Counted from the stretch's first letter, positions 25,211 to 33,233 are shown. The stretch is 64,000 nt of DNA from Chitinophaga varians (GCF_012641275.1 NZ_JABAIA010000001.1:3498843-3562842), one strand, 5' to 3'. Notes: a model not told the origin generated them from the sequence alone. Translations and numbers: made by a program.

Positions 25211-26623
25211 TTATGCCGCCATCAGTCCCTTTTTCCTTTCACTGAAAGCTACCAGGTCCAGCAGCGGGCCTGTCATAAAGGTGGTGGCCAGCGCCATCAG
25301 TACCATCATGGCGAAGATGCCGGGTGACAGGATGCCAAGGTCGTAGCCAATATTGAGCACTACCAGTTCCATCAGGCCGCGGGTGTTCATCAGCGCACCG
25401 ATGGAAACAGACTGGCGCCAGGACTGGCCCATAAGCCGGGCGGTCAGGGTACTGCCGCCAAACTTGCCGGCCACGGCTACCAGCATGATCATCCCGCAGA
25501 TAGCCCATAGATGGCTCTCATTCAACAGGCCGATCTGGGTACGCAGGCCGGTAAACACAAAAAATATCGGTAACAGCAACAGTACGCTTACATCTTCCAG
25601 CTTATCCGTCAGCAGTTGTTTGACAGCAGCTTCCTGTGGCATGATAACGCCTGCCAGGAAGGCGCCAAAGAGGGCGTGTATGCCAATTACTTCCGCAGCC
25701 AGGGCAGAGAGCAGCAAAGTCAGAAAAACCGCGGAAATAGCTGCTTTCTGGCGTCCGCGGGCAATATGCCTGTTCACCGTGCGGGCCAGCCAGGGCCTTA
25801 CGGCGGTGAGCATAACGGCCACAAAAACGACGGACAGCACCATGGTGATCAGCGCACTGATCAGTCCTCCGGCTTTCACAATGGCTACTACTACCGCCAG
25901 GATACACCAGGCCGTCACGTCATCAGCGGCAGCACAGGTAATGGCCATGGTGCCCAGCGGGGTGCCGGTGAGTTTCCGTTCCTGCACAATGCGCGCCAGT
26001 ACCGGGAAAGCCGTGATACTCATAGCGATGCCCATAAACAGTGCGAAAGCGAGGAAGCTGACGCCTGCCGGCGCAAAATCAGTGAAGAGATAATAAGCCA
26101 GCCATACACCCAGGAAAAAGGGCACGATGATGCTGGCGTGGCTGATCATCACAGCATCGTGCGCTTTGTTCCTGATTTTGCTGATATCGAGCTCCATGCC
26201 TACGATGAACATAAAGAAGGCGAGGCCTATCTGACTAAGGAACTGGAGCGTTTTCAATGACTCCGCCGGGAAAAGGAAAGCGGAAAAGGAGGGCATGGTC
26301 CATCCCAGCAGGGAAGGGCCCAGTAATACACCTGCTATGATTTCCCCTACTACTGCCGGCTGCTTTATTTTATTGGCCAGTATACCAAACAGGCGGGCGA
26401 CCAGCATGATCACGATGATCTGCAACAGGAGCAGGCTCAGAGGGTGTTTCAGGTTGTCGAGGTATTGCCACCAGTCGCCGGTTGTGGCTGCATGTTGTGT
26501 CGCTGCAGCGGCAACGGGTGTTGCCTGTTTGACCGGCAGCAGCCTTCCCTGTTCGAGAATGACCCATATCAAAACTCCGAACACGCCAATGATAGCAGGG
26601 TAGAGGAGGAGGCGTTTTTTCAT
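25211..26623 (-). CDS. CPA2-family cation:proton antiporter
   Basis: 470 residues with about 13 membrane helices of the KefB/NapA type. It has QPAVVGEIIAGVLLGPSLLG, GLAFFMFIVGMELD, ITAFPVLARIV and, in the core helix, the two adjacent aspartates of CAAADDVTAW that bind the cation. There is no RCK/TrkA-N domain at the C-terminus, so it resembles NapA-like Na+/H+ exchangers more than KefB/C. An extra N-terminal helix and an alanine-rich periplasmic linker precede the core. ATG 26623 is used, since upstream codons encode an unlikely polar extension. The transported ion is uncertain. Confidence 0.9.
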   Translation of the reverse strand: MKKRLLLYPAIIGVFGVLIWVILEQGRLLPVKQATPVAAAATQHAATTGDWWQYLDNLKHPLSLLLLQIIVIMLVARLFGILANKIKQPAVVGEIIAGVLLGPSLLGWTMPSFSAFLFPAESLKTLQFLSQIGLAFFMFIVGMELDISKIRNKAHDAVMISHASIIVPFFLGVWLAYYLFTDFAPAGVSFLAFALFMGIAMSITAFPVLARIVQERKLTGTPLGTMAITCAAADDVTAWCILAVVVAIVKAGGLISALITMVLSVVFVAVMLTAVRPWLARTVNRHIARGRQKAAISAVFLTLLLSALAAEVIGIHALFGAFLAGVIMPQEAAVKQLLTDKLEDVSVLLLLPIFFVFTGLRTQIGLLNESHLWAICGMIMLVAVAGKFGGSTLTARLMGQSWRQSVSIGALMNTRGLMELVVLNIGYDLGILSPGIFAMMVLMALATTFMTGPLLDLVAFSERKKGLMAA

Positions 26624-26645
26624 AAGGTGAGTTGTAAAAAGTAAA

Positions 26646-26688
26646 TACGGATTTGCAGGTATATAAATCTTTTCCCTGCAAATCCGTA
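26646..26688 (-). terminator. pgk terminator
   Basis: 14-bp perfect stem (TACGGATTTGCAGG and its complement) around a 15-base loop, followed on the minus strand by a T-rich stretch. It separates pgk from the antiporter gene. Confidence 0.8.
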
Positions 26689-26717
26689 ATGCTGTTATGT
26701 TTGATGATATGTTACAA

Positions 26718-27908
26718 TCAGATGGCTGCGATGCCGGGGAGTGTTTTGCCTTCGAAGAATTCGAGCATGGCACCGCCACCGGTAGATACGTAGCTAACTT
26801 TGTCGGCCAGACCGAACTGGTTAACCGCTGCTACAGAGTCGCCGCCGCCCACGAGGGAGAATGCTCCCTGGGCAGTGGCCAGCACGATCGCATCAGCAAC
26901 GCCTTTGGTGCCTTTCTGGAAAGCTTCCATTTCAAAAACGCCCATAGGACCGTTCCACAGGATGGTTTTTGAAGCCTGGATGGTTTCGCTGAAGAGGGCT
27001 ACAGAAGCTGGTCCGATATCGAGGCCCATCCATCCGGCGGGGATGTTATCGTTGGAAACCACCTGTGTGGCCGCGTCGGCAGCGAACTTGTCAGCAGCAA
27101 CGGAATCCACCGGCAGCACCAGTTTAACGTTTTTGGTGCGGGCTTTCTCCAGCAGTTCATTTGCCAGGTCCAGTTTATCATTTTCGCAGAGGGAATTGCC
27201 TATTTCCTTGCCTTGTGCCTTGAGGAAGGTATAAGCCATACCCCCGCCGATGATGATGTTATTGGCGCGGTCCATCAGTGTTTCGATGATCAGTATTTTG
27301 TCGCTCACCTTAGCGCCGCCGAGGATGGCAGTGAAAGGAGCGGTGGCGTTGTTCAGTACTTTTTCCGCGTTGGTTACTTCCGCTTCCATGAGCAGGCCGA
27401 ACATGCGGTTCGGTTTAGCGAAGAACTGGGCGATAACAGCTGTGGAGGCGTGTGCGCGGTGAGCGGTACCGAAGGCGTCGTTTACATAAACGTTACCCAG
27501 TTTGGCCAGTTGTTCCGCGAAAGAGGTATCGCCTTTCTCTTCTGCCTTGTGGAAACGCAGGTTTTCCAGCAGCAGTACTTCGCCCATTTTCAGGTCGGCA
27601 GCGGCTTTTTCAGCTACAGGGCCAACGCAGTCTGTTGCAAATTTTACTGTAACACCGCCCAGCAGTTTAATGAGGTGGTATACGAGATGTTTTAAAGAGT
27701 ATTTATCCGTAGGACCATCTTTCGGGCGGCCGAGGTGGGACATGAGGATGACAGCGCCGCCATCTTTCAGTATTTTTTTGATGGTGGGGACAGCGGCCCG
27801 CATGCGGGTGTCATCAGTAATTTCAAATTTGTCGTTCAGGGGAACGTTGAAATCCACGCGGACCAAGGCTTTGCGGCCGTTGAAATTATAGTCGGAGAAT
27901 TTGCTCAT
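26718..27908 (-). CDS. pgk: Phosphoglycerate kinase
   Basis: 396 residues, the normal length. Transfers phosphate between 1,3-bisphosphoglycerate and ADP in glycolysis. The signatures are [80 protein letters not shown] and the ATP-binding GGGDSVAA. It follows gap in the same direction, a common glycolytic pairing, but a long structured spacer (27939-28023) separates them. Confidence 0.98.
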   Translation of the reverse strand: MSKFSDYNFNGRKALVRVDFNVPLNDKFEITDDTRMRAAVPTIKKILKDGGAVILMSHLGRPKDGPTDKYSLKHLVYHLIKLLGGVTVKFATDCVGPVAEKAAADLKMGEVLLLENLRFHKAEEKGDTSFAEQLAKLGNVYVNDAFGTAHRAHASTAVIAQFFAKPNRMFGLLMEAEVTNAEKVLNNATAPFTAILGGAKVSDKILIIETLMDRANNIIIGGGMAYTFLKAQGKEIGNSLCENDKLDLANELLEKARTKNVKLVLPVDSVAADKFAADAATQVVSNDNIPAGWMGLDIGPASVALFSETIQASKTILWNGPMGVFEMEAFQKGTKGVADAIVLATAQGAFSLVGGGDSVAAVNQFGLADKVSYVSTGGGAMLEFFEGKTLPGIAAI

Positions 27909-27938
27909 ATGTAGCGATTTAAGAGAAAGGGTTTAGCC

Positions 27939-28023
27939 AAAAAAAACCGCGGACCAACAGCACAAAGCGAGTGTAACCAAGTTGACCTGGCCTATCTGCT
28001 GCTATGGTGTAGTTGTTCCGCGG
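27939..28023 (-). terminator. Large stem-loop with U-tract between gap and pgk
   Basis: Arms 28012-28023 and 27947-27958 (CCGCGGAACAAC and GTTGGTCCGCGG in the transcript, 11 of 12 paired) close a 53-base loop that can form an inner CCAGG-UCAA-CUUGG hairpin. Eight U residues follow directly (27946 down to 27939). It could be a gap terminator, an attenuator with an elaborate loop, or a regulatory RNA structure in the pgk leader. Confidence 0.7.
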
Positions 28024-28073
28024 AATGTAAAAAAGTATCCCGGCAGCGCCTGGCGGCCGGGAATACGATCTGA

Positions 28074-29090
28074 TTATTTGGTGATCAGGCCGGCGAAGTA
28101 CTTCACAGTACGAACCAGCTGAGATACGTAGCTCATTTCGTTATCGTACCAGGACACGGTTTTAACCAGTTGGTGGTCACCAACGGTCATTACCTTAGTC
28201 TGGGTAGCGTCGAACAGGGAACCGTAGTGGATACCGATGATGTCGGAGCTTACGATTTCGTCTTCAGTATAACCGAAGGATTCGTTGGAAGCTGCTTTCA
28301 TCGCTGCATTCACTTCTTCTGCGGTTACTTTTTTGCTCAGGATGGTAGTCAGTTCAGTGAGGGAACCGGTGATGGTTGGTACGCGTTGAGCGTTGCCGTC
28401 CAGTTTACCTTTCAGTTCCGGCAGTACCAGGCCGATTGCTTTCGCAGCGCCGGTGCTGTTGGGAACGATGTTGGCAGCAGCAGCGCGGGCGCGGCGCAGG
28501 TCACCTTTCGGATGCGGAGCATCGAGGGTGTTCTGGTCGTTGGTGTAAGCGTGTACTGTGGTCATCAGGCCGGTAACGATACCGTATTTGTCCTGCAGAA
28601 CTTTGGCCATTGGAGCCAGGCAGTTGGTGGTGCAGGAAGCGCAGGAGATAACGGTCTCGCTGCCGTCCAGCAGTTCGTGGTTTACGTTGAAAACGATGGT
28701 TTTCAGATCACCGGTAGCAGGAGCGGAAATTACAACACGTTTTGCGCCGGCGGTGATGTGCGCAGCAGCTTTGTCTTTATCAGCAAAGAAGCCGGTGCAC
28801 TCGATCACTACGTCGATATCGTGCTCTTTCCAGGGAATTTGAGACGGGTCTCTCTGTGCATATATCTTCACATCTTCGCCGTTCACATTAATTGCGTTCT
28901 CGGAATGTTTAACTTCTGCATCAAACCTACCCTGCGCTGAATCATATTTCAGCAAATGCGCCAGCACGGTTGGGCTGGTAAGGTCATTGATAGCTACCAC
29001 ATCAATGCCGGGCATTTTGTAAATCTGGCGGTATACCAAACGACCGATACGGCCGAATCCATTAATACCAATTTTGAGAGTAGTTCCCAT
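28074..29090 (-). CDS. gap: Glyceraldehyde-3-phosphate dehydrogenase, type I
   Basis: 338 residues. Oxidises and phosphorylates glyceraldehyde-3-phosphate with NAD+. The Rossmann motif is INGFGRIGR (9-17), Asp36 in INDL favours NAD, and the catalytic Cys153 is in SCASCTTNC. The C-terminal [13 protein letters not shown] is present. ATG 29090 gives the standard [13 protein letters not shown] start. No exact consensus promoter is seen upstream; a TAAATTCG on the minus strand is one base from the -7 consensus. Confidence 0.98.
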   Translation of the reverse strand: MGTTLKIGINGFGRIGRLVYRQIYKMPGIDVVAINDLTSPTVLAHLLKYDSAQGRFDAEVKHSENAINVNGEDVKIYAQRDPSQIPWKEHDIDVVIECTGFFADKDKAAAHITAGAKRVVISAPATGDLKTIVFNVNHELLDGSETVISCASCTTNCLAPMAKVLQDKYGIVTGLMTTVHAYTNDQNTLDAPHPKGDLRRARAAAANIVPNSTGAAKAIGLVLPELKGKLDGNAQRVPTITGSLTELTTILSKKVTAEEVNAAMKAASNESFGYTEDEIVSSDIIGIHYGSLFDATQTKVMTVGDHQLVKTVSWYDNEMSYVSQLVRTVKYFAGLITK

Positions 29091-29183
29091 TTTTTGTCGT
29101 GATTTGAGTATGAAAAAATCGAGAGCGAATTTACAATCAATGCGTTTATTAATCAATATAAATTTGAGTTATCAAAAAATTTT

Positions 29184-29214
29184 TTGGAAATATAAAACAA
29201 TAGTGTACTTTTGC
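29184..29214 (+). promoter_or_regulatory. Promoter of tRNA-Glu copy 1
   Basis: TTTG (29184-29187), 19 bases, TACTTTTG (29207-29214), then CAATCCCAAAACG, which is repeated before the second tRNA-Glu. Confidence 0.85.
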
Positions 29215-29230
29215 AATCCCAAAACGATAC

Positions 29231-29302
29231 GCCGCGTTGGTCAAGGGGTTAAGACGCCTCCCTTTCACGGAGGAATCACGGGTTCGATTCCCGTACGTGG
29301 TA
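29231..29302 (+). tRNA. tRNA-Glu(TTC), copy 1
   Basis: 72-nt cloverleaf. The acceptor GCCGCGT pairs with ACGTGGT, with G-U pairs at 1-72 and 4-69. The D-stem is GTC/GAC, the anticodon stem CCTCC/GGAGG has loop CTTTCAC (anticodon TTC), and the T-arm is ACGGG-TTCGATT-CCCGT. CCA is not encoded. The gene at 30992-31063 is identical. Confidence 0.95.
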
Positions 29303-29308
29303 CGAAAG

Positions 29309-29336
29309 AAAGCCGGTCATAATGACCGGCTTTTTA
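29309..29336 (+). terminator. Terminator of tRNA-Glu copy 1
   Basis: AGCCGGTCAT pairs with ATGACCGGCT, followed by TTTTT. Confidence 0.92.
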
Positions 29337-29459
29337 TTTTGTATCAGGATGATATGTATATATCTTCTTTTTATGTTTTAGCGCTGCGGCTGTTTTTCAG
29401 TGACCCTAATTCCAGGTGGACATTACCTTGAGACAGGTTTTTTTCTTCTCCCTTTTGCC

Positions 29460-30137
29460 ATGAAACCAAATAATTCCCTTGCTTTTTTTGAATATTTAAA
29501 AGTCGAAACGGAGGCAAAATGGGCGCAATTAGAGCTCAATGATCCTTATGTAAGCGTAAATCCCGGTACAAAATGGTTACCCGGCCTTTCGGAAGAGGAG
29601 CTACAGGCTTTTGAAAAAGAAATGGGTTTCCCGTTTCCGGAGCCGCTCCGTAATTTTTACCGCACGATGAATGGGGTGGACAGACCTTTTATCTACACAT
29701 ATGATGACGGTTCCATAACAGAGGATAACAGGTTTTATTCTTATCCCCGGGACATAGACCGTATCCGCGACAAGATTGAATGGGTGTACGATGCATGCAG
29801 GATAACGCCCGCCATTGTAAAAGCCAGAGGCATTTCCCGCATCTTTCCGGTATGGAGCCACCGTTTTATGATGATTGACGAACCAGGGCATCCGATATTG
29901 TCCATGCATGGGAATGATATTATCTTTTATGCTTTCACACTGGCGGAACTTTGTAGGAAGGACCTCGTATCTACACATGGGGTACGCCGGCATGGCGAAC
30001 CTACAGTCCGTTTCTGGTACCCGGGCTGGCGGAAAAATCCGAAGATGCCCAAATGCAGGCGCCGCACCGGTGTAATGACCAAATGGCTGCGGGGGATGAA
30101 GAAGAAAGTCCTGTTACAACACCGGGCCAAGGGCTGA
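29460..30137 (+). CDS. SMI1/KNR4 (SUKH) family protein
   Basis: 225 residues, soluble. The N-terminal half has the SUKH pattern: WLPGLSEEELQAFEKEMGFPFPEPLRNFYRTMNGVDR, in which the LPxxLRxFYxxxNG core is diagnostic. The C-terminus is basic. SUKH proteins in bacteria are often immunity proteins against contact-dependent or polymorphic toxins, though many stand alone. No toxin gene is adjacent. It lies, with a DUF1345 gene, between two identical tRNA-Glu genes. ATG 29460 is used. Confidence 0.8.
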   Translation: MKPNNSLAFFEYLKVETEAKWAQLELNDPYVSVNPGTKWLPGLSEEELQAFEKEMGFPFPEPLRNFYRTMNGVDRPFIYTYDDGSITEDNRFYSYPRDIDRIRDKIEWVYDACRITPAIVKARGISRIFPVWSHRFMMIDEPGHPILSMHGNDIIFYAFTLAELCRKDLVSTHGVRRHGEPTVRFWYPGWRKNPKMPKCRRRTGVMTKWLRGMKKKVLLQHRAKG

Positions 30138-30215
30138 CATCAGTCGATAAAATCCCGTACACGCCCTGTATAAAAATGCTACTTTTAATAACATATATTT
30201 CAAACCAACAACTTT

Positions 30216-30899
30216 ATGGCAAAACGGAGAATGCTTAATGATGTGCTCCGCCTTTATCCTCTGCGGCGTGTAATGATCAGTCTTGGCCTTACAGCGCTGG
30301 TCTGGGCAATACTGCAAATATGCCGCGTGCCTGTCAGTCCTTTGGTGTTTTCCGTGCTTTTATGGGACGTTTTTGCGCTTTCCTATATAGCCACCGCCTG
30401 GCTGGTATTTGTACGGCGTAAGGTGCCTGAAATTCGCGCATGGGCACGTGTGGATGACGGCAGCCGTACCTTCGTGACTATTTTTCTGCTGGTATCTTCA
30501 TTTGCCAGTATGATCATTGTGGCATTGGTGATGGTGTCCAATGAACCTGCTGAGACAACGATTTACCTGCCGGTGGCCATTGTCGGCATCCTGTCGGCCT
30601 GGGCGCTGGTGCATACAACGTACAGCTTCCATTATGCGCACCTTTTTTATGACGATGATGAAAAAGATACTTCCCGTCATGCCGGAGGACTTGACTTTCC
30701 CCAGGAGAAATATCCCGATTACCTGGACTTCGCCTATTTCTCTTTTGTGATCGGGATGACGTTCCAGGTTTCGGACGTGGAGATAGGGAACCGTATTATC
30801 CGGCGCACAGTGCTGGTGCATGGATTGATCTCCTACCTGCTCAATACGTTTGTGATGGCATTAACGATCAACCTGATTGCGGGACTGATCCACAAGTAA
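30216..30899 (+). CDS. DUF1345 membrane protein
   Basis: 227 residues with about six membrane helices. The family signature GGLDFPQEKYPDYLDFAYFSFVIGMTFQVSDV is clear (about 155-187), preceded by VHTTYSFHYAHLFY. The function of DUF1345 proteins is unknown. It follows the SUKH gene by 78 bases on the same strand and is bounded downstream by tRNA-Glu copy 2. Confidence 0.9.
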   Translation: MAKRRMLNDVLRLYPLRRVMISLGLTALVWAILQICRVPVSPLVFSVLLWDVFALSYIATAWLVFVRRKVPEIRAWARVDDGSRTFVTIFLLVSSFASMIIVALVMVSNEPAETTIYLPVAIVGILSAWALVHTTYSFHYAHLFYDDDEKDTSRHAGGLDFPQEKYPDYLDFAYFSFVIGMTFQVSDVEIGNRIIRRTVLVHGLISYLLNTFVMALTINLIAGLIHK

Positions 30900-30943
30900 A
30901 TTGATCTTGTTAATCATCTCCCGAAAAAATAGTTGAAAAAAAT

Positions 30944-30973
30944 TTTGTGATGTAAAACTATTCCCTATCTTTG
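30944..30973 (+). promoter_or_regulatory. Promoter of tRNA-Glu copy 2
   Basis: TTTG (30944-30947), 18 bases, TATCTTTG (30966-30973), followed by CAATCCCAAAACG as before copy 1. The sequence upstream of the -7 element differs from copy 1. Confidence 0.8.
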
Positions 30974-30991
30974 CAATCCCAAAACGGAAAC

Positions 30992-31063
30992 GCCGCGTTG
31001 GTCAAGGGGTTAAGACGCCTCCCTTTCACGGAGGAATCACGGGTTCGATTCCCGTACGTGGTA
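30992..31063 (+). tRNA. tRNA-Glu(TTC), copy 2
   Basis: Identical over all 72 bases to the gene at 29231-29302, including the G-U pair at 1-72. The 13 bases after the -7 box and the GTACGAA after the gene also match, so the duplicated unit is about 95 bases. Confidence 0.95.
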
Positions 31064-31068
31064 CGAAG

Positions 31069-31114
31069 AAAAACAACATTGCCTAACAGTTACTTGTTAG
31101 GCAATGTTGTTTTT
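31069..31114 (+). terminator. Terminator of tRNA-Glu copy 2
   Basis: 20-bp perfect stem (AAAAACAACATTGCCTAACA and its complement) around GTTACT, ending in TTTTT. It ends only 26 bases before the next ATG, leaving little room for a separate promoter. Confidence 0.9.
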
Positions 31115-31140
31115 AATATGTACTGTTCAACCTGTTTCTG

Positions 31141-31878
31141 ATGGAAAACTTCGCGATACCGCTACTGCCAAGCATTGCCATTAATGATACCCTGAACTTT
31201 TATAAAGCCCTTGGCGCCATTATCACCTACCAGCAAAAAGCCCCCAACAACTACATCGGGCTTAAAATCAAAGACATCGAAATACATTTCTTCGGCTTAA
31301 AACAAATCAAACCGGAAACCAATTTCAGTACCTGCTTTCTCAGGGTAAATGACATTGACACGTTTTACAATAACTGCCGGGCGGGACTGAAAGCGCTATA
31401 CGGCAAAATTCCGCTCAAAGGGATACCCAGGATCAACCAGCTCAAAGATATGCCTGCCTATGGCGCCAGACAATTTGTTATTGTTGACCCTTCCGGCAAT
31501 TATATCAGGATCGGTCAGCCTATTGCGAAAAAAGACAGTCTGCTCTTTGAAGAAAACGGAAAGAAGCCGGCAAGCGGTACTGCGCTTAGCAAAGCCTATG
31601 AGCTGGCAGACAGGCTCGCCAATGGGAAAGAAGATACTGCCGCAGCTATCAGGACAATTGAAAAAGCGCTGAAGGACGATGCAGGAGATGAGCCAGACAT
31701 CACGTTTAAACTGATGGTATTAAAAATGAGTATCGCACAGCGATCAGAAGACATGAAGACTGCGAAACAGTTGCACCAAACATTAAAAAAACAATTGAGC
31801 AAAATGCAGGACCTGCATGCCATAAAAGACGATATCCACCTATTTGAAAGTATGTCCGCGGAGCTGGGACTTTCATAA
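31141..31878 (+). CDS. VOC (glyoxalase/bleomycin-resistance) domain protein with helical extension
   Basis: 245 residues. Residues 1-125 form one VOC unit of paired beta-alpha-beta-beta-beta modules (PLLPSIAINDTLNFYKALG, IEIHFFG, CFLRVNDIDTFY, GARQFVIVDPSGNYIRIGQP). This matches the bleomycin-resistance-protein type, which usually binds and sequesters a drug as a dimer. The remaining 120 residues are predicted helical (LADRLANGKEDTAAAIRTIE, HQTLKKQLSKM) and resemble a small helical-repeat module; this fusion is not the standard 120-residue form. The ligand is unknown. Confidence 0.85.
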   Translation: MENFAIPLLPSIAINDTLNFYKALGAIITYQQKAPNNYIGLKIKDIEIHFFGLKQIKPETNFSTCFLRVNDIDTFYNNCRAGLKALYGKIPLKGIPRINQLKDMPAYGARQFVIVDPSGNYIRIGQPIAKKDSLLFEENGKKPASGTALSKAYELADRLANGKEDTAAAIRTIEKALKDDAGDEPDITFKLMVLKMSIAQRSEDMKTAKQLHQTLKKQLSKMQDLHAIKDDIHLFESMSAELGLS

Positions 31879-31987
31879 TTTTCCCTGATAACATACGTCG
31901 TGTGCTGCAATGCATCTGCAGGCGGAACCTCTTGTACCGCCAGGGTTTCTGTTGTTACTGACAGTCTTGTGCAGCACCTGGAAGTAT

Positions 31988-32005
31988 ATTTGATATTCAT
32001 CAAAT
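31988..32005. promoter_or_regulatory. Putative control region of the first lanthipeptide-like precursor
   Basis: ATTTGAT-ATTC-ATCAAAT is a 7-bp inverted repeat that overlaps TATATTTG (31985-31992), an exact -7 match, and ends 9 bases before the ATG. No good -33 element is seen at normal spacing, as would fit an activated or sigma-factor-specific promoter (inference). Confidence 0.4.
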
Positions 32006-32014
32006 ACACACCGT

Positions 32015-32212
32015 ATGAAAAAGAAAAACATTCTCCTGCAGAAAAAAGTCTCTCTTAAAAAAGTAACGTTGGCCCATTTGAATTTTGAACAACAGCGCAT
32101 TGTTTACGGTGGCGCAGTGAGCGCAAGGTGCGCGGATACCCGATGCGATGGTTGCGACAGTTATGACCCGTCCTGCCCCAGCAAACCTCACCGGACCCTG
32201 GTGTGCGTTTGA
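32015..32212 (+). CDS. Class I lanthipeptide-like RiPP precursor, peptide 1
   Basis: 65 residues. The leader (1-33) is lysine-rich with LKKVTLAHLNFEQQ and ends in Gly32-Gly33, the pattern of Bacteroidota GG-leader natural-product precursors (LxLxKxTIAxLN...GG). The core (34-65) has five cysteines (39, 44, 47, 54, 64) with several Ser/Thr, including DTRCDGCDSYDPSC and a PHRTLVC end, so thioether ring formation is plausible. It is the first of three tandem paralogues. No LanB, LanC, LanT or protease gene is found within the window, so if functional it must use enzymes encoded elsewhere. Alternatively it is an unmodified Cys-rich secreted peptide. Confidence 0.78.
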   Translation: MKKKNILLQKKVSLKKVTLAHLNFEQQRIVYGGAVSARCADTRCDGCDSYDPSCPSKPHRTLVCV

Positions 32213-32308
32213 TTTGGATGCCTCTCCGTTAGGTGCTTTTTTACTGTTGCTGCAATGCTTATACAGCATTTCGGCTTTCACTTTAAACGTTCATCCAATA
32301 CGTATGTT

Positions 32309-32509
32309 ATGAAAAAGAAAAACATTGATTTGCAGAAAAAAGTCTCCCTTAAAAAAGTATCATTGGCCCATTTGAATTTTGAAGAGCAGAGCGCTGTTCA
32401 TGGGGGTGATACAAATGTAGCGCGTTGTCTGAACACCAGGTGCATAAGATGTGATAGTTATGATCCGTCTTGCCCCACCAGGCCTCACCGTACTCTGGTC
32501 TGCCTTTGA
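32309..32509 (+). CDS. Class I lanthipeptide-like RiPP precursor, peptide 2
   Basis: 66 residues, closely related to peptide 1. The leader is nearly identical (MKKKNIDLQKKVSLKK, then VSLAHLNFEEQ), with Gly32-Gly33. The core has cysteines 40, 45, 48, 55 and 65 in the same spacing (RCLNTRCIRCDSYDPSC) and ends in PHRTLVCL. Conserved cysteine spacing with changed intervening residues (DGC to RC, SK to TR) is what selection on a ring-forming core would leave. ATG 32309 follows GTATGTT, also seen before peptide 3. A strong hairpin follows. Confidence 0.78.
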   Translation: MKKKNIDLQKKVSLKKVSLAHLNFEEQSAVHGGDTNVARCLNTRCIRCDSYDPSCPTRPHRTLVCL

Positions 32510-32523
32510 CCTGAAGTTTTACC

Positions 32524-32570
32524 GGAACTCACCCTGTTGCATACCGGGTATGCAGCAGATGAGTTCCTTT
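32524..32570 (+). terminator. Strong hairpin between precursor peptides 2 and 3
   Basis: GGAACTCA pairs with TGAGTTCC, enclosing a second stem (CTGTTGCATACC with GGTATGCAGCAG, one G-T pair). Only three T residues follow, so it may be a terminator or an mRNA stabiliser separating peptides 1-2 from 3. Confidence 0.65.
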
Positions 32571-32589
32571 CATCTTCAATATGTATGTT

Positions 32590-32781
32590 ATGAAAAAGAA
32601 ACACATTGATATACAGAGAAAGATTTCCCTTAATAAAGTGACATTGGTTCATTTAAATTTAGAACACCAAGGTGCCGTTCTCAGTGAAACCGCAAGTTCC
32701 GAGTGCATAAACACCAGATGGTGTAACACAAGATCTCCCTACTGTATCAGTATACCATGGCCGACCATTGCATGTGGTTGA
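32590..32781 (+). CDS. Diverged lanthipeptide-like precursor, peptide 3
   Basis: 63 residues. The leader keeps the family pattern (KISLNKVTLVHLNLEHQ) but the GG is replaced by Leu31-Ser32 or nearby residues, so cleavage at the usual site is doubtful. The core has four cysteines (39, 45, 52, 62) with different spacing (ECINTRWCNTRSPYC, then PWPTIACG). ATG 32590 follows the same ATGTATGTT lead-in as peptide 2. It could be a diverged functional peptide or a decaying paralogue. A hairpin at 32803-32836 lies downstream, before the convergent HxlR gene. Confidence 0.68.
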   Translation: MKKKHIDIQRKISLNKVTLVHLNLEHQGAVLSETASSECINTRWCNTRSPYCISIPWPTIACG

Positions 32782-32843
32782 TGTAGGTTAGAAAGTTCAG
32801 GATAGTGGCCGGCTGTCTTTGTGCTGCCAGCCACTACCTACCA

Positions 32844-33233
32844 TTATTCCTTCTCCGGCTTCCTGATAATCTTCTTCCTGTGTGCTTTCCCCCATTTGAT
32901 CATCTCCAGGATAATGTCCCCGAATGACCGGCAATAGCCGGTAGCGGTATATTCTACCAGCACCGGGGAGGATGCAATGACCGTCCTTTTAATCAGCTGA
33001 TTGGCTTCCATCTCTTTTAATTCCCTCGACAACATCCTGGTGGTAATGCCCGGAATGCTGCGCTCTATCTCGCGGAAACGTTTGTTCCCATTGCAGATGG
33101 AATTGATAATAGGTAGCCGCCATTTTCCTCCGATCACATAAATGGTATCCTGCAATGCCTGTAACTCATCTTTCTGGTTACGCGGATTACTCAGTACTTC
33201 CGCTATTTCTTCCAAGCGTTTTTTGTCTGTCAT
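32844..33233 (-). CDS. HxlR-family transcriptional regulator
   Basis: 129 residues, one winged helix-turn-helix domain. It has VIGGKWRLPIINSICNGNKRFREIERSIPGITTRMLSRELKEMEANQLIKRTV, the HxlR/YodB signature. Such proteins are dimers, often redox- or aldehyde-responsive, and usually control a divergent neighbour. Here that neighbour is an SDR oxidoreductase gene 79 bases away, with repeated ACTGGTATA sites between. The single cysteine near the recognition helix (SICNG) is a possible sensor residue (inference). Confidence 0.93.
   Translation of the reverse strand: MTDKKRLEEIAEVLSNPRNQKDELQALQDTIYVIGGKWRLPIINSICNGNKRFREIERSIPGITTRMLSRELKEMEANQLIKRTVIASSPVLVEYTATGYCRSFGDIILEMIKWGKAHRKKIIRKPEKE

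Noticed and set aside
29231..31063. Integrative element using tRNA-Glu as attachment site
   Set aside because: The repeats are whole functional tRNAs rather than 3'-end att repeats, and no integrase or transposase lies between.
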